Shown here one piece after another: positions 8,550-17,120 of a stretch of DNA of 64,000 nucleotides (the stretch's first letter is position 1; every line of letters starts with the position of its first letter). The translations under genes were made by a program, and so were the position numbers. Below the pieces are notes generated by a model. The model saw nothing but the letters and a program-made list of their open reading frames with translations. It was not told the DNA's origin and did not search any database. The stretch is from Sphingobacterium sp. FBM7-1 (GTDB lineage Bacteria; Bacteroidota; Bacteroidia; Sphingobacteriales; Sphingobacteriaceae), in NCBI RefSeq assembly GCF_020687765.1, contig NZ_JAJEWJ010000004.1:62001-126000 (forward strand), written 5' to 3'.

Positions 8550-9275
8550 TTAAAGGGTCGAAAACCTTGTTTCTTCCATTTCGGTGAAGACTGCTACTGT
8601 CGGAAATAAAAAACTTTTATTGCTATCTGCTAAGTTTTTAAAACCCGTTGGTAAAAACAATCCGCCGCCCGTATCCTTATAATCATTTACCACATAGGTG
8701 TTCCCATCTTTGTCGATAAACTGCCTGATCCATCCCGTTTCCCTATTGAACAATACTTCCCCAGACAATCCGCTTTCTAACTGAAAAGGTAACGACTGCA
8801 ATTTTTCGGCGTTGAATATCTTGGATGATGTTTTTCCCGTCTTTGTTGCAGGCTGTTCAATTAATGCAGGCAAAAAGAGGAAAGTAGCGTCCTTTTTGAA
8901 TTGCGTATTGATTTTGTTGAAAAGCTCTAAGACTTCCGTATCGATCTGTTTTATTTCAACACCGTTAACAAAGAATTTCGTTAATTTTTCTGTTTTAAAG
9001 TTAAATAGGGAAACAATCTGTTCACCGTCGTTAGATTTTCCTTCGAAACGAGCTTGTCCAGATTTTCGATTGATAAGGAACTTGCGGCTGTCTTGAAAGG
9101 GTCTAAGATCGTTTCCGTTTGCGGTAAAGAGAATATAGTTTGTATTGTCCCATTTATCTTTGCCCCCCATCCCCTTTAATAGTATTTCCCCGGCTTCCGG
9201 CCCCGCCTGTGCCCGCAAAGCGGTATGCGATAGGGAAAGGATACCGATAATAATTGCTATTAGGAATGTTCTCAT
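8550..9275 (-). CDS. Exported protein, possibly LolA-like fold
   Basis: A 241-residue protein with an N-terminal signal peptide of about 23 residues ending in ALRAQA. The mature part has a repeated beta pattern (FTANGNDLRPF, KSGQARFEG, GEVLFNRETGWIRQFIDKDG) like the periplasmic outer-membrane lipoprotein-sorting fold found in many Bacteroidota hypothetical proteins. The family assignment is tentative. It probably acts in the periplasm. It may be cotranscribed with ribH, which ends about 36 bases upstream of its start, though no functional link is apparent. Confidence 0.6.
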   Translation of the reverse strand: MRTFLIAIIIGILSLSHTALRAQAGPEAGEILLKGMGGKDKWDNTNYILFTANGNDLRPFQDSRKFLINRKSGQARFEGKSNDGEQIVSLFNFKTEKLTKFFVNGVEIKQIDTEVLELFNKINTQFKKDATFLFLPALIEQPATKTGKTSSKIFNAEKLQSLPFQLESGLSGEVLFNRETGWIRQFIDKDGNTYVVNDYKDTGGGLFLPTGFKNLADSNKSFLFPTVAVFTEMEETRFSTL

Positions 9276-9311
9276 AGTCGACCTCCAATTTTAAAACTGA
9301 AGCCAAATACC

Positions 9312-9803
9312 TTACTTGTATTTTTTACCGATCAGTGCCATTTGAATGGCAGTAATGGCGGCTTCTTCTCCCTTGTTTCCATGCTTCCCTCCAGCCCGAT
9401 CCAAGGCTTGCTCCAGATTGTCTGTAGTTAATACGCCGAAAATAACAGGTTTATTATGTTTTAATGCAGCATTCGCCAGACCATGGCCTACGGCGTCACA
9501 GATAAAGTCAAAATGCCGGGTTTCACCTTGAATAACACAGCCCAGACAGATGACGGCGTCAAATGAGTTGTCGCGAAGTACAATGTCGGCGCCCGAAATT
9601 AATTCATAACTACCCGGAACTTGAATGATATCCATATCCTCTTCTAGGACACCGTGTTGTTGTAGGCCTCTTACGGCACCATCTAACAAAGCTCCCGTAA
9701 CTTGGGCGTTCCATTGTGAAACGACGATTGCGAATTTTAATCCTTCCGCGTTGCCTACTTCAATATGTGAGAAGTCTGACAGATTCTTCATGCTACTAGA
9801 CAT
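9312..9803 (-). CDS. ribH: 6,7-dimethyl-8-ribityllumazine synthase
   Basis: A 163-residue protein that condenses a ribitylamino-pyrimidine with dihydroxybutanone phosphate in riboflavin synthesis. Diagnostic segments are QVPGSYEL near residue 62, CLGCVIQGETRHFD near residue 86 with the catalytic histidine, and FGVLTTDNLEQA near residue 122. Length is normal. A -7 box ends four bases before the ATG, so the mRNA may be leaderless; an internal Met at residue 5 is the alternative start. No other riboflavin genes are adjacent. Confidence 0.95.
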   Translation of the reverse strand: MSSSMKNLSDFSHIEVGNAEGLKFAIVVSQWNAQVTGALLDGAVRGLQQHGVLEEDMDIIQVPGSYELISGADIVLRDNSFDAVICLGCVIQGETRHFDFICDAVGHGLANAALKHNKPVIFGVLTTDNLEQALDRAGGKHGNKGEEAAITAIQMALIGKKYK

Positions 9804-9807
9804 GGGG

Positions 9808-9815
9808 CAAAGATA
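9808..9815 (-). promoter_or_regulatory. ribH -7 promoter box
   Basis: On the minus strand TATCTTTG, matching TAnnTTTG, ends four bases before the ribH ATG. The -33 region is A/T-rich without an exact TTTG. Confidence 0.5.
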
Positions 9816-9824
9816 TATAAAAAA

Positions 9825-9849
9825 GGCTGCTTATAAAAAATAAGCAGCC
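9825..9849 (-). terminator. Terminator after the TPR gene
   Basis: Arms GGCTGCTTAT and ATAAGCAGCC pair perfectly around five A residues. On the minus strand the stem is followed by a T-run, ending the TPR transcript just before the ribH promoter. Confidence 0.85.
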
Positions 9850-9876
9850 CACGTCTCTTAATAATAAGCTATATCT

Positions 9877-10548
9877 TTATTGCTGTTTCGCTTGTGCACG
9901 CGCGATAAGACCATCTATCAAGTTAGCCTCAGGGCTATTCGGGTATGCCGTTTTAATAGACTGGTAAGTTTCCTCCGCATTTTTGAAATCCTCCAATGCT
10001 TCATACACCAAGCCTAATTTTTTAAGGAATAGAGGTGTCGTATAGGTGTTTTTACTTTTTTGTGCTGCTTTTTTATAGTGATCTGCAGCACTTTTGTAGT
10101 CTTTAGATTCGGAGTATGCATCTCCGATTAAACCCGTAACCAAAGGGTCTAAGATTTCACTTCCCGTATCCGAGTATTTTTGAAGATATTTTATAGCTTC
10201 TTGGAAATTGCCCTGGCGAAGGTATAGACCGCCTAAGTAAGCATTAGCAATGTTCGCTGATTTTGTGTTAGAATACTCTTCCGCAATTTCTTTAAAGCCG
10301 AGAAAAGAGCCATCGCCTTCAATAGCTTTAGCCTGTAGGGAATCAATTGCAGCATATTCTTCTGCTTTATATAATTGATTGGCTGCTTTTTCTGCACGAG
10401 GAGCTAGGTAGAGTCGTTGATAACCTAAATACAGTAAAATCAAAAGGATAATACCACCCACGATGAAGGTGATGCTTTTTTGGTTGTCCTGAAAAAAAGA
10501 ACCTGATAGTTTTTTAGGTTCAGTTTGATTTACGTTTTTATTTGACAT
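9877..10548 (-). CDS. Membrane-anchored tetratricopeptide repeat protein
   Basis: A 223-residue protein with a short polar N-terminus, one membrane segment at about residues 28-46, and a periplasmic part containing three or so TPR-like helical pairs (AYLGGLYLRQGNFQEAIKYL, LIGDAYSESKDYKSAADHY, LGLVYEALEDFKNAEETY). The topology recalls YfgM-type ancillary proteins, which associate with the Sec translocon or chaperones. That link is inference. It stands between ribH and the CapD-like gene on the same strand. Confidence 0.7.
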   Translation of the reverse strand: MSNKNVNQTEPKKLSGSFFQDNQKSITFIVGGIILLILLYLGYQRLYLAPRAEKAANQLYKAEEYAAIDSLQAKAIEGDGSFLGFKEIAEEYSNTKSANIANAYLGGLYLRQGNFQEAIKYLQKYSDTGSEILDPLVTGLIGDAYSESKDYKSAADHYKKAAQKSKNTYTTPLFLKKLGLVYEALEDFKNAEETYQSIKTAYPNSPEANLIDGLIARAQAKQQ

Positions 10549-10677
10549 TTGTTATTAGCGTATAATAAATATGGAACGCAAAATTACACTTTTAAAATTT
10601 TAATACAAGTTTTCCGCTGTATTTTACTTTTCTTTTCTCAGCAATGTCGTATAGTTCATTCAAGTCGCAAATTTTCT

Positions 10678-12603
10678 TTACCCATTCGTCGTAGAAGGAA
10701 CCTCGTCGTCCAGCTGCTCGTAGATAGAGTTTTGACTCTTGAATTCCGGCACCATGACTTTCATCTGACGAACAACCTCTATGTTACTGTTTGTCTTCGT
10801 CTTTGCTGATAAGGCGGCGATATGCTCCCTCACCATAGCGAAGTCGTTTTCGCGAACCTTTGCAATCATAATTTTTTGGTGATGCGTTGGTAGCGTGTTT
10901 TCAAGATCGTTGAGCAACTCTTCATATAGCTTTTCGCCCGGCCGGAGTCCCGTAAACTTAATGTCAATATCCTGATACGGAATGAAACCAGAAAGTTTAA
11001 TCATTTTTTCCGCCAGATCAACGATTTTCACTGATTTTCCCATGTCGAATACAAATATCTCTCCGCCGTTCCCCATGCATCCCGCTTCGATCACCAATTG
11101 GCAGGCTTCAGGAATGGTCATGAAATAGCGCGTGATTTCCGGATGCGTTACCGTAACTGGCCCACCTTTCTCGATTTGCTCTCGGAAACGTGGAATAACC
11201 GATCCGTTTGATCCTAGTACGTTCCCAAAACGTGTGGTAATGAACCGGGTTTTCGATTGCGGGTGATTTTCCTCCAAATTGTTGTTCATTGCTTGCACAT
11301 ACATTTCGGCTATACGCTTGGTAGCTCCCATAACGTTAGTAGGATTGACCGCCTTGTCTGTCGATACGAAAACAAATTTTGACACCTCGAATTCAACCGA
11401 CAAATTAGCCAATGTATACGTGCCGAAGACATTTGTCCTTACCCCCTCAATGGGGTGGTTTTCCATCATCGGAACATGCTTATAGGCCGCTGCGTGATAT
11501 ACATATTGCGGTTTGAACGTCTCAAATAAGATGCGCATGCGTTCCTCATTTTTTACGTCAGCGATGAAAGATTGGTATGCTTGGCTCTTGAACCGATCTT
11601 GCAAGTCTAGGTGCAAGTTATGCAGCGGCGACTCCGCCTGATCACATAAAATAATAAGCTGCGGTTCGAAATACCCCAGCTGTTTTGCAATCTCACTTCC
11701 GATAGACCCTGCGGCCCCGGTTACAAGAATACGTTTGCCTCGTAGTTGTTTGGAAAGCGTGTCGTTTTTCAACTTAATCGGTGCCCGCTCCAACAAATCT
11801 TCTATTTTCACCTTTTTTATCTGTGTCGGCGATACCGTGCCATTGATAATTTCGCTCACCGGAGGGAGTGTGAGCACGTTTATTTTCTGTTCAAGACAGA
11901 GATCAATGACTTGGCTCTTTTTTTCCGTACTAATTCGGTGGGAGGCAAAAATCAATTCGTCAATAGCTAGCTTATCGACGAGGCGAACCAGATCTCTGGA
12001 AGCGTAAATTTTAATACCATCAATGTATTTGTCGATTTTAGTATCATCATCGTCCAGATACGCGACAATATATTTGTTCGACTTAAGATCGTGATCAAAA
12101 GTACGTTTTACGGCTATTCCTAAATCGCCGGCGCCGTATACAATGAGGTTCTTTTTGTCGGACGATTTTGTTTTGTTGTATTGAAAAAATATTTTAATCA
12201 AAGTCCGATACGTCGTCAAACCTGTAAAGGCAAACAAACTGTATACGATGATGACATTGGTAGGGATAATCGCCGGGATATTGGACGCAATCATAATCAA
12301 CTTGATCGCGAACAGCATAATAATATTAAAGAGTAAGGTTGATAAAATCCGAATCGAATCCACCGCACTCGTATATCGGACGATGCCCGAGTAGAGTTTA
12401 AAAATTAGAAAAGATAGGGAAGTAACTCCTAAACAATAAATCAGTTTGATTGCAAAACTTGGCGTAGCATAGGCCAATATGTCAAAGGAATGGAATATGC
12501 CGTATGCAAATACAAAAGCAATAGCCGCAATGGCCAAGTCAAAGATAAAAATGGTCCATCGAGGAACGATACCAATTTGATTAAAAACAGGAAACTTTTG
12601 CAT
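10678..12603 (-). CDS. CapD/PglF-type nucleotide-sugar epimerase/dehydratase
   Basis: A 641-residue protein with four N-terminal membrane helices (residues 15-125), a first Rossmann-like domain beginning VYGAGDLGIAVKRTF, and a catalytic short-chain dehydrogenase domain beginning VTGAAGSIGSEIAKQL near residue 296. STDKAVNPTNVMGATKR contains the family's Lys and active-site region. It likely makes a 4-keto-6-deoxy UDP-sugar for capsule, O-antigen or glycoprotein glycans. Length is typical of Bacteroidota homologues. No glycosyltransferase genes are adjacent. Confidence 0.9.
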   Translation of the reverse strand: MQKFPVFNQIGIVPRWTIFIFDLAIAAIAFVFAYGIFHSFDILAYATPSFAIKLIYCLGVTSLSFLIFKLYSGIVRYTSAVDSIRILSTLLFNIIMLFAIKLIMIASNIPAIIPTNVIIVYSLFAFTGLTTYRTLIKIFFQYNKTKSSDKKNLIVYGAGDLGIAVKRTFDHDLKSNKYIVAYLDDDDTKIDKYIDGIKIYASRDLVRLVDKLAIDELIFASHRISTEKKSQVIDLCLEQKINVLTLPPVSEIINGTVSPTQIKKVKIEDLLERAPIKLKNDTLSKQLRGKRILVTGAAGSIGSEIAKQLGYFEPQLIILCDQAESPLHNLHLDLQDRFKSQAYQSFIADVKNEERMRILFETFKPQYVYHAAAYKHVPMMENHPIEGVRTNVFGTYTLANLSVEFEVSKFVFVSTDKAVNPTNVMGATKRIAEMYVQAMNNNLEENHPQSKTRFITTRFGNVLGSNGSVIPRFREQIEKGGPVTVTHPEITRYFMTIPEACQLVIEAGCMGNGGEIFVFDMGKSVKIVDLAEKMIKLSGFIPYQDIDIKFTGLRPGEKLYEELLNDLENTLPTHHQKIMIAKVRENDFAMVREHIAALSAKTKTNSNIEVVRQMKVMVPEFKSQNSIYEQLDDEVPSTTNG

Positions 12604-12721
12604 TGAATGTTTTTTACATAGGTTGTAAAAATAGGAAAAAAAGTGGATTTATGAATCTTATTGCCTAAATATCAAGAATAATAGCTAAATTCACTTTTGA
12701 TAAAATTGATCAGATTCTAAC

Positions 12722-13933
12722 ATGAGCGATATGTCAAAAATTGCCCACAAGGCGATATTTCAGCCGCAGGAAGCGCTAGCGACCGTAAGCAAAAGTCGAC
12801 ACGCACTAAAAATCGGCGTGCCGAAAGAAATATCTTTTCAGGAGAAGCGGATAGCATTAACGCCGTTATCCGTCGCACTACTCGTCGAATACGGACATGA
12901 GATCGTAATTGAAACAGGAGCGGGTGAAGCCTCCAATTTTTTGGATACGCATTACAGCGAACAGGGCGCCAGAATCAGTCCTGATAGACAGGAGATATTT
13001 GAATGTGATATTGTCGTTAAAATTGCAAGCCCAACGCTAGAAGAAGTAGGTATGATGAAAAATAAGCAGGTTCTGCTATCCTCTCATCAGCCGTCGCTCA
13101 TGAAGTTAGCCGTATTGCAAGCGTTAATGCGAAAGCAAATTACCGCCGTATCTTATGAGTATCTCCAGGACGAAGGAGGCCATTTAACTGTCGTACGCGC
13201 GATGAGTGAAATTGTGGGCGCAACCTCGGTACTTATAGCGGCCGAATACCTGAGTAATATCTTCGACGGCAAAGGATTGATGCTAGGGGGTATAACAGGT
13301 GTTCCCCCCACAGAAATGGTGATTATTGGGGCTGGCACAGTAGGCGAATATGCCGCGCGCGCGGCTATTGCGCTCGGCGCGCAGGTTAAAGTATTTGATA
13401 GCTCTGTTTTTCGGTTACGTCGCTTACAAAATAACGTCGGCAGCCGGGTATTTACGTCCGTTATACAGCCCATTGTATTAAACAAAGCCGTACGTTCCTG
13501 TGACGTTGTTATCGGTGCATTACGGGCTAAGAACGGCCGTTCGCCCTGTATTATCTCGGAAGATACTGTCGCCAAAATGAAACCGAATGCGGTTCTGATC
13601 GATGTCAGCATTGATCAAGGTGGTTGTTTTGAAACTTCGGAGGTGACTACCCACGATAGACCGGTATTTCGCAAATATGACGTGATACATTATTGCGTAC
13701 CCAATATTGCCTCTCGTGTGGCGCGGACCGCGACTTATGCCCTTACCAATATTATGACCCCCTTACTTCTCCAGATAGGAGAATGTGGCGGTATGAATAA
13801 TATGATCTGGTCCGATAAATGTATTCGTAGCGCCGTTTACCTGTATCAAGGCATGTTGACGAATAAAGACATGGCAGAAAAATTTAATTTGCCTTCGAAG
13901 GATTTGGATTTAATTATCGTAGCTAATCAATAG
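12722..13933 (+). CDS. ald: Alanine dehydrogenase
   Basis: A 403-residue member of the alanine dehydrogenase/pyridine nucleotide transhydrogenase family, converting L-alanine to pyruvate and ammonia with NAD. The substrate domain opens KIGVPKEISFQEKRIALTP near residue 31. The NAD-binding loop VIIGAGTVGEYAARAA lies near residue 200, and VPNIASRVARTATYALTN near residue 327 is conserved. An extra N-terminal stretch of about 28 residues is common in Bacteroidota homologues. The agcS alanine transporter is in the same window but not linked. Confidence 0.9.
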   Translation: MSDMSKIAHKAIFQPQEALATVSKSRHALKIGVPKEISFQEKRIALTPLSVALLVEYGHEIVIETGAGEASNFLDTHYSEQGARISPDRQEIFECDIVVKIASPTLEEVGMMKNKQVLLSSHQPSLMKLAVLQALMRKQITAVSYEYLQDEGGHLTVVRAMSEIVGATSVLIAAEYLSNIFDGKGLMLGGITGVPPTEMVIIGAGTVGEYAARAAIALGAQVKVFDSSVFRLRRLQNNVGSRVFTSVIQPIVLNKAVRSCDVVIGALRAKNGRSPCIISEDTVAKMKPNAVLIDVSIDQGGCFETSEVTTHDRPVFRKYDVIHYCVPNIASRVARTATYALTNIMTPLLLQIGECGGMNNMIWSDKCIRSAVYLYQGMLTNKDMAEKFNLPSKDLDLIIVANQ

Positions 13934-13936
13934 AAA

Positions 13937-14773
13937 ATGAAATTTATTTATTCTATACTATTTGTGGTGTTATTAAATTATTATTCGCTGGCACAAGAAA
14001 AAGTGAAATTATATGCCGAAATTCCCAATGCAACAAAATCTGCAGAAGACCTAGGAGAGGAAAATGTTCCTGTTTTATATAAATATGAGTTGCCCAGCGC
14101 GAAGCAAGCGATACTGGTGATTCCTGGTGGAGGATATTCTCATGTAGCGATTAATCACGAAGGACATGAAATAGCCAAAGCATTTAATGAACAAGGTTAT
14201 AGTGCGTTTGTATTATATTATCGCCTACCTAAAGATGAGTATATGAAAGTCCGAAAAATAGGGCCTTTACAAGATGCACAACGTGGTATACAATATATTA
14301 AAGAGCATTACGATTTCGACAAGGTTGGCGTGATCGGGTTTTCCGCAGGGGGCCATTTGGCAGCATCCTTATCAAATCATTTTGATGATGTGAAAATTGA
14401 CAACAAGAATGCCACCGATTTAGCACCTGATTTTTCGGTATTGGTCTATCCCGTTATCTCCATGGAGGATGACATTACACACCAAGGATCTAAGAAGAAC
14501 CTGATCGGGGCGCAGCCCGAATCAGCAGACCTGTTATACTATTCGCTGGAAAAGCAGGTGTCCGACAAAACGCCACCGACGTTCTTAGTACATGCCGAGG
14601 ATGATAAAGGCGTGCCTATTGCAAATTCCTTGCGATATAAGGAGGCTTTGGATAAGGCGGGTGTGGCTAACGAAATATTTATCTACCCCACTGGCGGTCA
14701 TGGCTTCGGTTTGCACAATAAGCTCGATGCTAGAAAATGGGCGGAAGTCATGTTTACCTGGTTGGACAATTAG
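13937..14773 (+). CDS. Exported alpha/beta hydrolase (acetylesterase-like)
   Basis: A 278-residue protein with a signal peptide ending in YYSLAQ. The alpha/beta hydrolase fold shows an oxyanion segment VIPGGGYSHV, the nucleophile elbow GFSAGGH (serine near residue 137), a later aspartate in VHAEDDKGVP and a histidine in GGHGFG, completing a Ser-Asp-His triad. It resembles BD-FAE/acetylxylan esterase-like enzymes, so it may deacetylate polysaccharides in the periplasm. It begins three bases after ald, and its end overlaps the convergent ABC ATPase gene by 20 bases. Confidence 0.8.
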   Translation: MKFIYSILFVVLLNYYSLAQEKVKLYAEIPNATKSAEDLGEENVPVLYKYELPSAKQAILVIPGGGYSHVAINHEGHEIAKAFNEQGYSAFVLYYRLPKDEYMKVRKIGPLQDAQRGIQYIKEHYDFDKVGVIGFSAGGHLAASLSNHFDDVKIDNKNATDLAPDFSVLVYPVISMEDDITHQGSKKNLIGAQPESADLLYYSLEKQVSDKTPPTFLVHAEDDKGVPIANSLRYKEALDKAGVANEIFIYPTGGHGFGLHNKLDARKWAEVMFTWLDN

Positions 14774-15821
14774 GCGTATCGAATTTAATATGTTTTAAAA
14801 TATCCACATTTACTTTGGTGCCCATAGAAATAGGGGCTAGAGGGTGTAAAATTGCATGCAGCGTAACTTGTCCATCGTGCAATACCAGTTCCTCATAGAA
14901 ACCACGAAAACGGATATCTTTCACATAAAATGTTCCCTTTGGGTTTTCCGTAAAAATGACATCTTCCTGATGGATGCCGATCGCGTTTGCTGACGATATG
15001 CCTAGATGCGCTGCCTCATTGGAAGATAAGATATTGCTTTTGGCCAGAAGCTGCGCGGTATAAGCGTGGGTAGGATGATAATAAAGTGCGGTGGGAGTTC
15101 CCTGTTCCATGATCTGTGCATTTTTCATTACGATTAACTCGTCGGCCATGGCCAGAACCTCTGTCGGATCATGGGAAACTAACACGATGGTGAGGCCGGT
15201 ATCTTCCACAATCTGTCGCATATCTTGCTGCAGGGCATCGCGAAAAGCGGCGTCCACTTGATTGAATGGCTCATCCATGAGTAGCACTTCCGGTTCGTTA
15301 ACTAAGGCCCGGGCTATCGCCACGCGCTGTTTCTCGCCGCCACTTAAATCGGCAACCCGTTGCTGGGCGAGATGGTGAATCTTCAATCGCTCGAGCGTTT
15401 CACGTGTTTTAGACTCCTTTAGCGAAAGGTTGGTGTTGGGTAATTGCGAGGCAATATTATCCCAGACTTTTGCATATAAATTGAGATCGTCAAACCCTTG
15501 AGACACCAACCGCATAGCGTCGTGTCCTGGGATTAGTTTGTCTTTACGCGTCGGAACCAACCATCCCCGATACCGTACCTCTCCCGAAGTAGGTTCCAAT
15601 AAACCATAAATAAGTTTTAGTAACGTCGTTTTCCCACTTCCCGACTCGCCGATGATCGCCGTAATCTGCCCCTCTCGAATCCCGAAATCCACGTTATTAA
15701 CGGCGATGACATCTTGCTTTGCTGAGAAAATCAAAGAAAGAGATTCACCGTATATCAAGGGTATCCCTACTTTTTGTTGGTCCGCCGGAACATATTGACA
15801 GGAAGAACTTTGTTGCGCCAT
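14754..15821 (-). CDS. ABC transporter ATP-binding protein, orphan
   Basis: A 355-residue ATPase with Walker A GESGSGKT near residue 57, Q-loop VSQGFDDL, signature LSGGEKQR, Walker B VLLMDEP, and switch histidine VSHD. A C-terminal extension of about 120 residues resembles the regulatory TOBE-like domain of PotA/FbpC-type importers. No permease or binding protein is adjacent, so the transported substrate cannot be named. It could pair with proteins encoded elsewhere. The 3' end overlaps the convergent esterase gene. Confidence 0.85.
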   Translation of the reverse strand: MAQQSSSCQYVPADQQKVGIPLIYGESLSLIFSAKQDVIAVNNVDFGIREGQITAIIGESGSGKTTLLKLIYGLLEPTSGEVRYRGWLVPTRKDKLIPGHDAMRLVSQGFDDLNLYAKVWDNIASQLPNTNLSLKESKTRETLERLKIHHLAQQRVADLSGGEKQRVAIARALVNEPEVLLMDEPFNQVDAAFRDALQQDMRQIVEDTGLTIVLVSHDPTEVLAMADELIVMKNAQIMEQGTPTALYYHPTHAYTAQLLAKSNILSSNEAAHLGISSANAIGIHQEDVIFTENPKGTFYVKDIRFRGFYEELVLHDGQVTLHAILHPLAPISMGTKVNVDILKHIKFDTPNCPTR

Positions 15822-15888
15822 AGAAAATCGATCCTAAATAAGATGCAAAAGTACGAAAAAGAACCCAGCCTTTCGCTTTACGGCAACC

Positions 15889-16677
15889 TTAGAACCCTAA
15901 GGTCAGTCCGAATGTAAAATTATTTAAATTCTTCTGGGCCGGACTTTTTTCGAACATGTCGTTTAGGTAATATTTGGCGAATACCCCCATTGATCTGTAT
16001 CCTACCCGGGCGAAGGCTCCATATTGAAAACGTGCCAAGTTATAATTGTCTTTAAACTTTTGTTTGCCCTGGTCGTCGCTTTTCAGGCGTTGTGTTCCTT
16101 TTAATAAGATTCCCGTCATGGCTCCAAAAGCAATTTTAGGTCGGTGACCGCGTTGATTTTTGCGGCCGCGCCACTCGAAACTTAAGGGGATACGAAGATA
16201 GGTAGAGGTTAGTATATTTTTCTTGTAGGTGATATCGGACAGACGATAACTAAGAGGCGTTGACTCGGCGTCGAGAATCACGTCACTTTTTAACCGAAGG
16301 TAATTCCATTCAAATCCGGCAGATGCATACACTTTGAAGGCATCGTTAAAACGGATACCAATCTGAGCAATGTCAAAACCGAAATTAGAGGCTTTTTTGA
16401 TCTCTAAAAATTGATTTTCTTCCCCCATTTTAAAGCTTCCGTTATCCACGAGACGTGAGAAACCCCAATCTATCCGCGTAAAAGTTAGTCCGCCAAATAC
16501 TCGGGGATACGTGATTTCTTCGCCTCGGTAGTCGTAATCTTTTTTCCCTAAGGTTGGTTCCAGTGTTAATTTTCGGGCAGTAGTGTCCTGACTTCCCTTG
16601 TTTTGGGCATGGACTTCCGGTATCCACAAAAGGATAGTCGCCCATAAAACACCGATATATACTAAGTTTATCTTCAT
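15889..16677 (-). CDS. Outer membrane beta-barrel protein (PorT-like type)
   Basis: The ATG at 16677 gives a clean signal peptide ending in PEVHAQ and avoids overlap with tsaE; in-frame ATGs at 16686 and 16713 are alternatives. The mature region shows alternating beta strands and ends in an aromatic residue (FTFGLTLGF), as in small outer-membrane barrels of the OMP_b-brl_2 type common in Bacteroidota. YASAGFEWNYL and FARVGYRSMGVFAKYY are typical strand segments. Function is unknown. Nearness to porX is suggestive of secretion or envelope work, but not proof. Confidence 0.65.
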   Translation of the reverse strand: MKINLVYIGVLWATILLWIPEVHAQNKGSQDTTARKLTLEPTLGKKDYDYRGEEITYPRVFGGLTFTRIDWGFSRLVDNGSFKMGEENQFLEIKKASNFGFDIAQIGIRFNDAFKVYASAGFEWNYLRLKSDVILDAESTPLSYRLSDITYKKNILTSTYLRIPLSFEWRGRKNQRGHRPKIAFGAMTGILLKGTQRLKSDDQGKQKFKDNYNLARFQYGAFARVGYRSMGVFAKYYLNDMFEKSPAQKNLNNFTFGLTLGF

Positions 16678-16699
16678 AATTGTCATCTTTTGTGCGTTT

Positions 16700-17110
16700 T
16701 TATTCCACATCAATGCTCCTGCGGGTGGGAGACAACACCGTAAGTGTAATCCGCCGGGCGTCTTCCGGAATCAAATTAGGGATTTTCTCTGGCCATTCGA
16801 CGAAACAATACGCATCCGCATAAAAATAATCCTCATAGCCCATGTCTAACGCCTCTTCCTCTTGTTCCAGCCGATAAAAGTCGAAATGATATATAGGGCC
16901 ACGCGGCGAGGAATATTCATTAACGAGCGAGAATGTTGGGCTACTGGTGCTGTCCGAAACTGCTAAAGCGCGGCAAAAAGCATTGACGAGGGTTGTTTTA
17001 CCGGCACCCATATCGCCATACAATAAAAAAAATCGGTCATTTGGAAAGTGCAAGAGTATTTCCTTTGCAGCCGCATCAATTTCATGAAGATTGTTTACAG
17101 TAATGTTCAT
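16700..17110 (-). CDS. tsaE: tRNA threonylcarbamoyladenosine biosynthesis ATPase TsaE
   Basis: A 136-residue P-loop protein. The Walker A loop is GDMGAGKTTLV near residue 33, followed by SSPTFSLVNEY and HFDFYRL, all standard in TsaE. It supports t6A37 formation in tRNAs with TsaB and TsaD. The normal YeaZ/TsaD genes are not in the window. It lies 10 bases after porX on the same strand and is likely cotranscribed. Confidence 0.95.
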   Translation of the reverse strand: MNITVNNLHEIDAAAKEILLHFPNDRFFLLYGDMGAGKTTLVNAFCRALAVSDSTSSPTFSLVNEYSSPRGPIYHFDFYRLEQEEEALDMGYEDYFYADAYCFVEWPEKIPNLIPEDARRITLTVLSPTRRSIDVE

Positions 17111-17120
17111 ATCAAAGACA

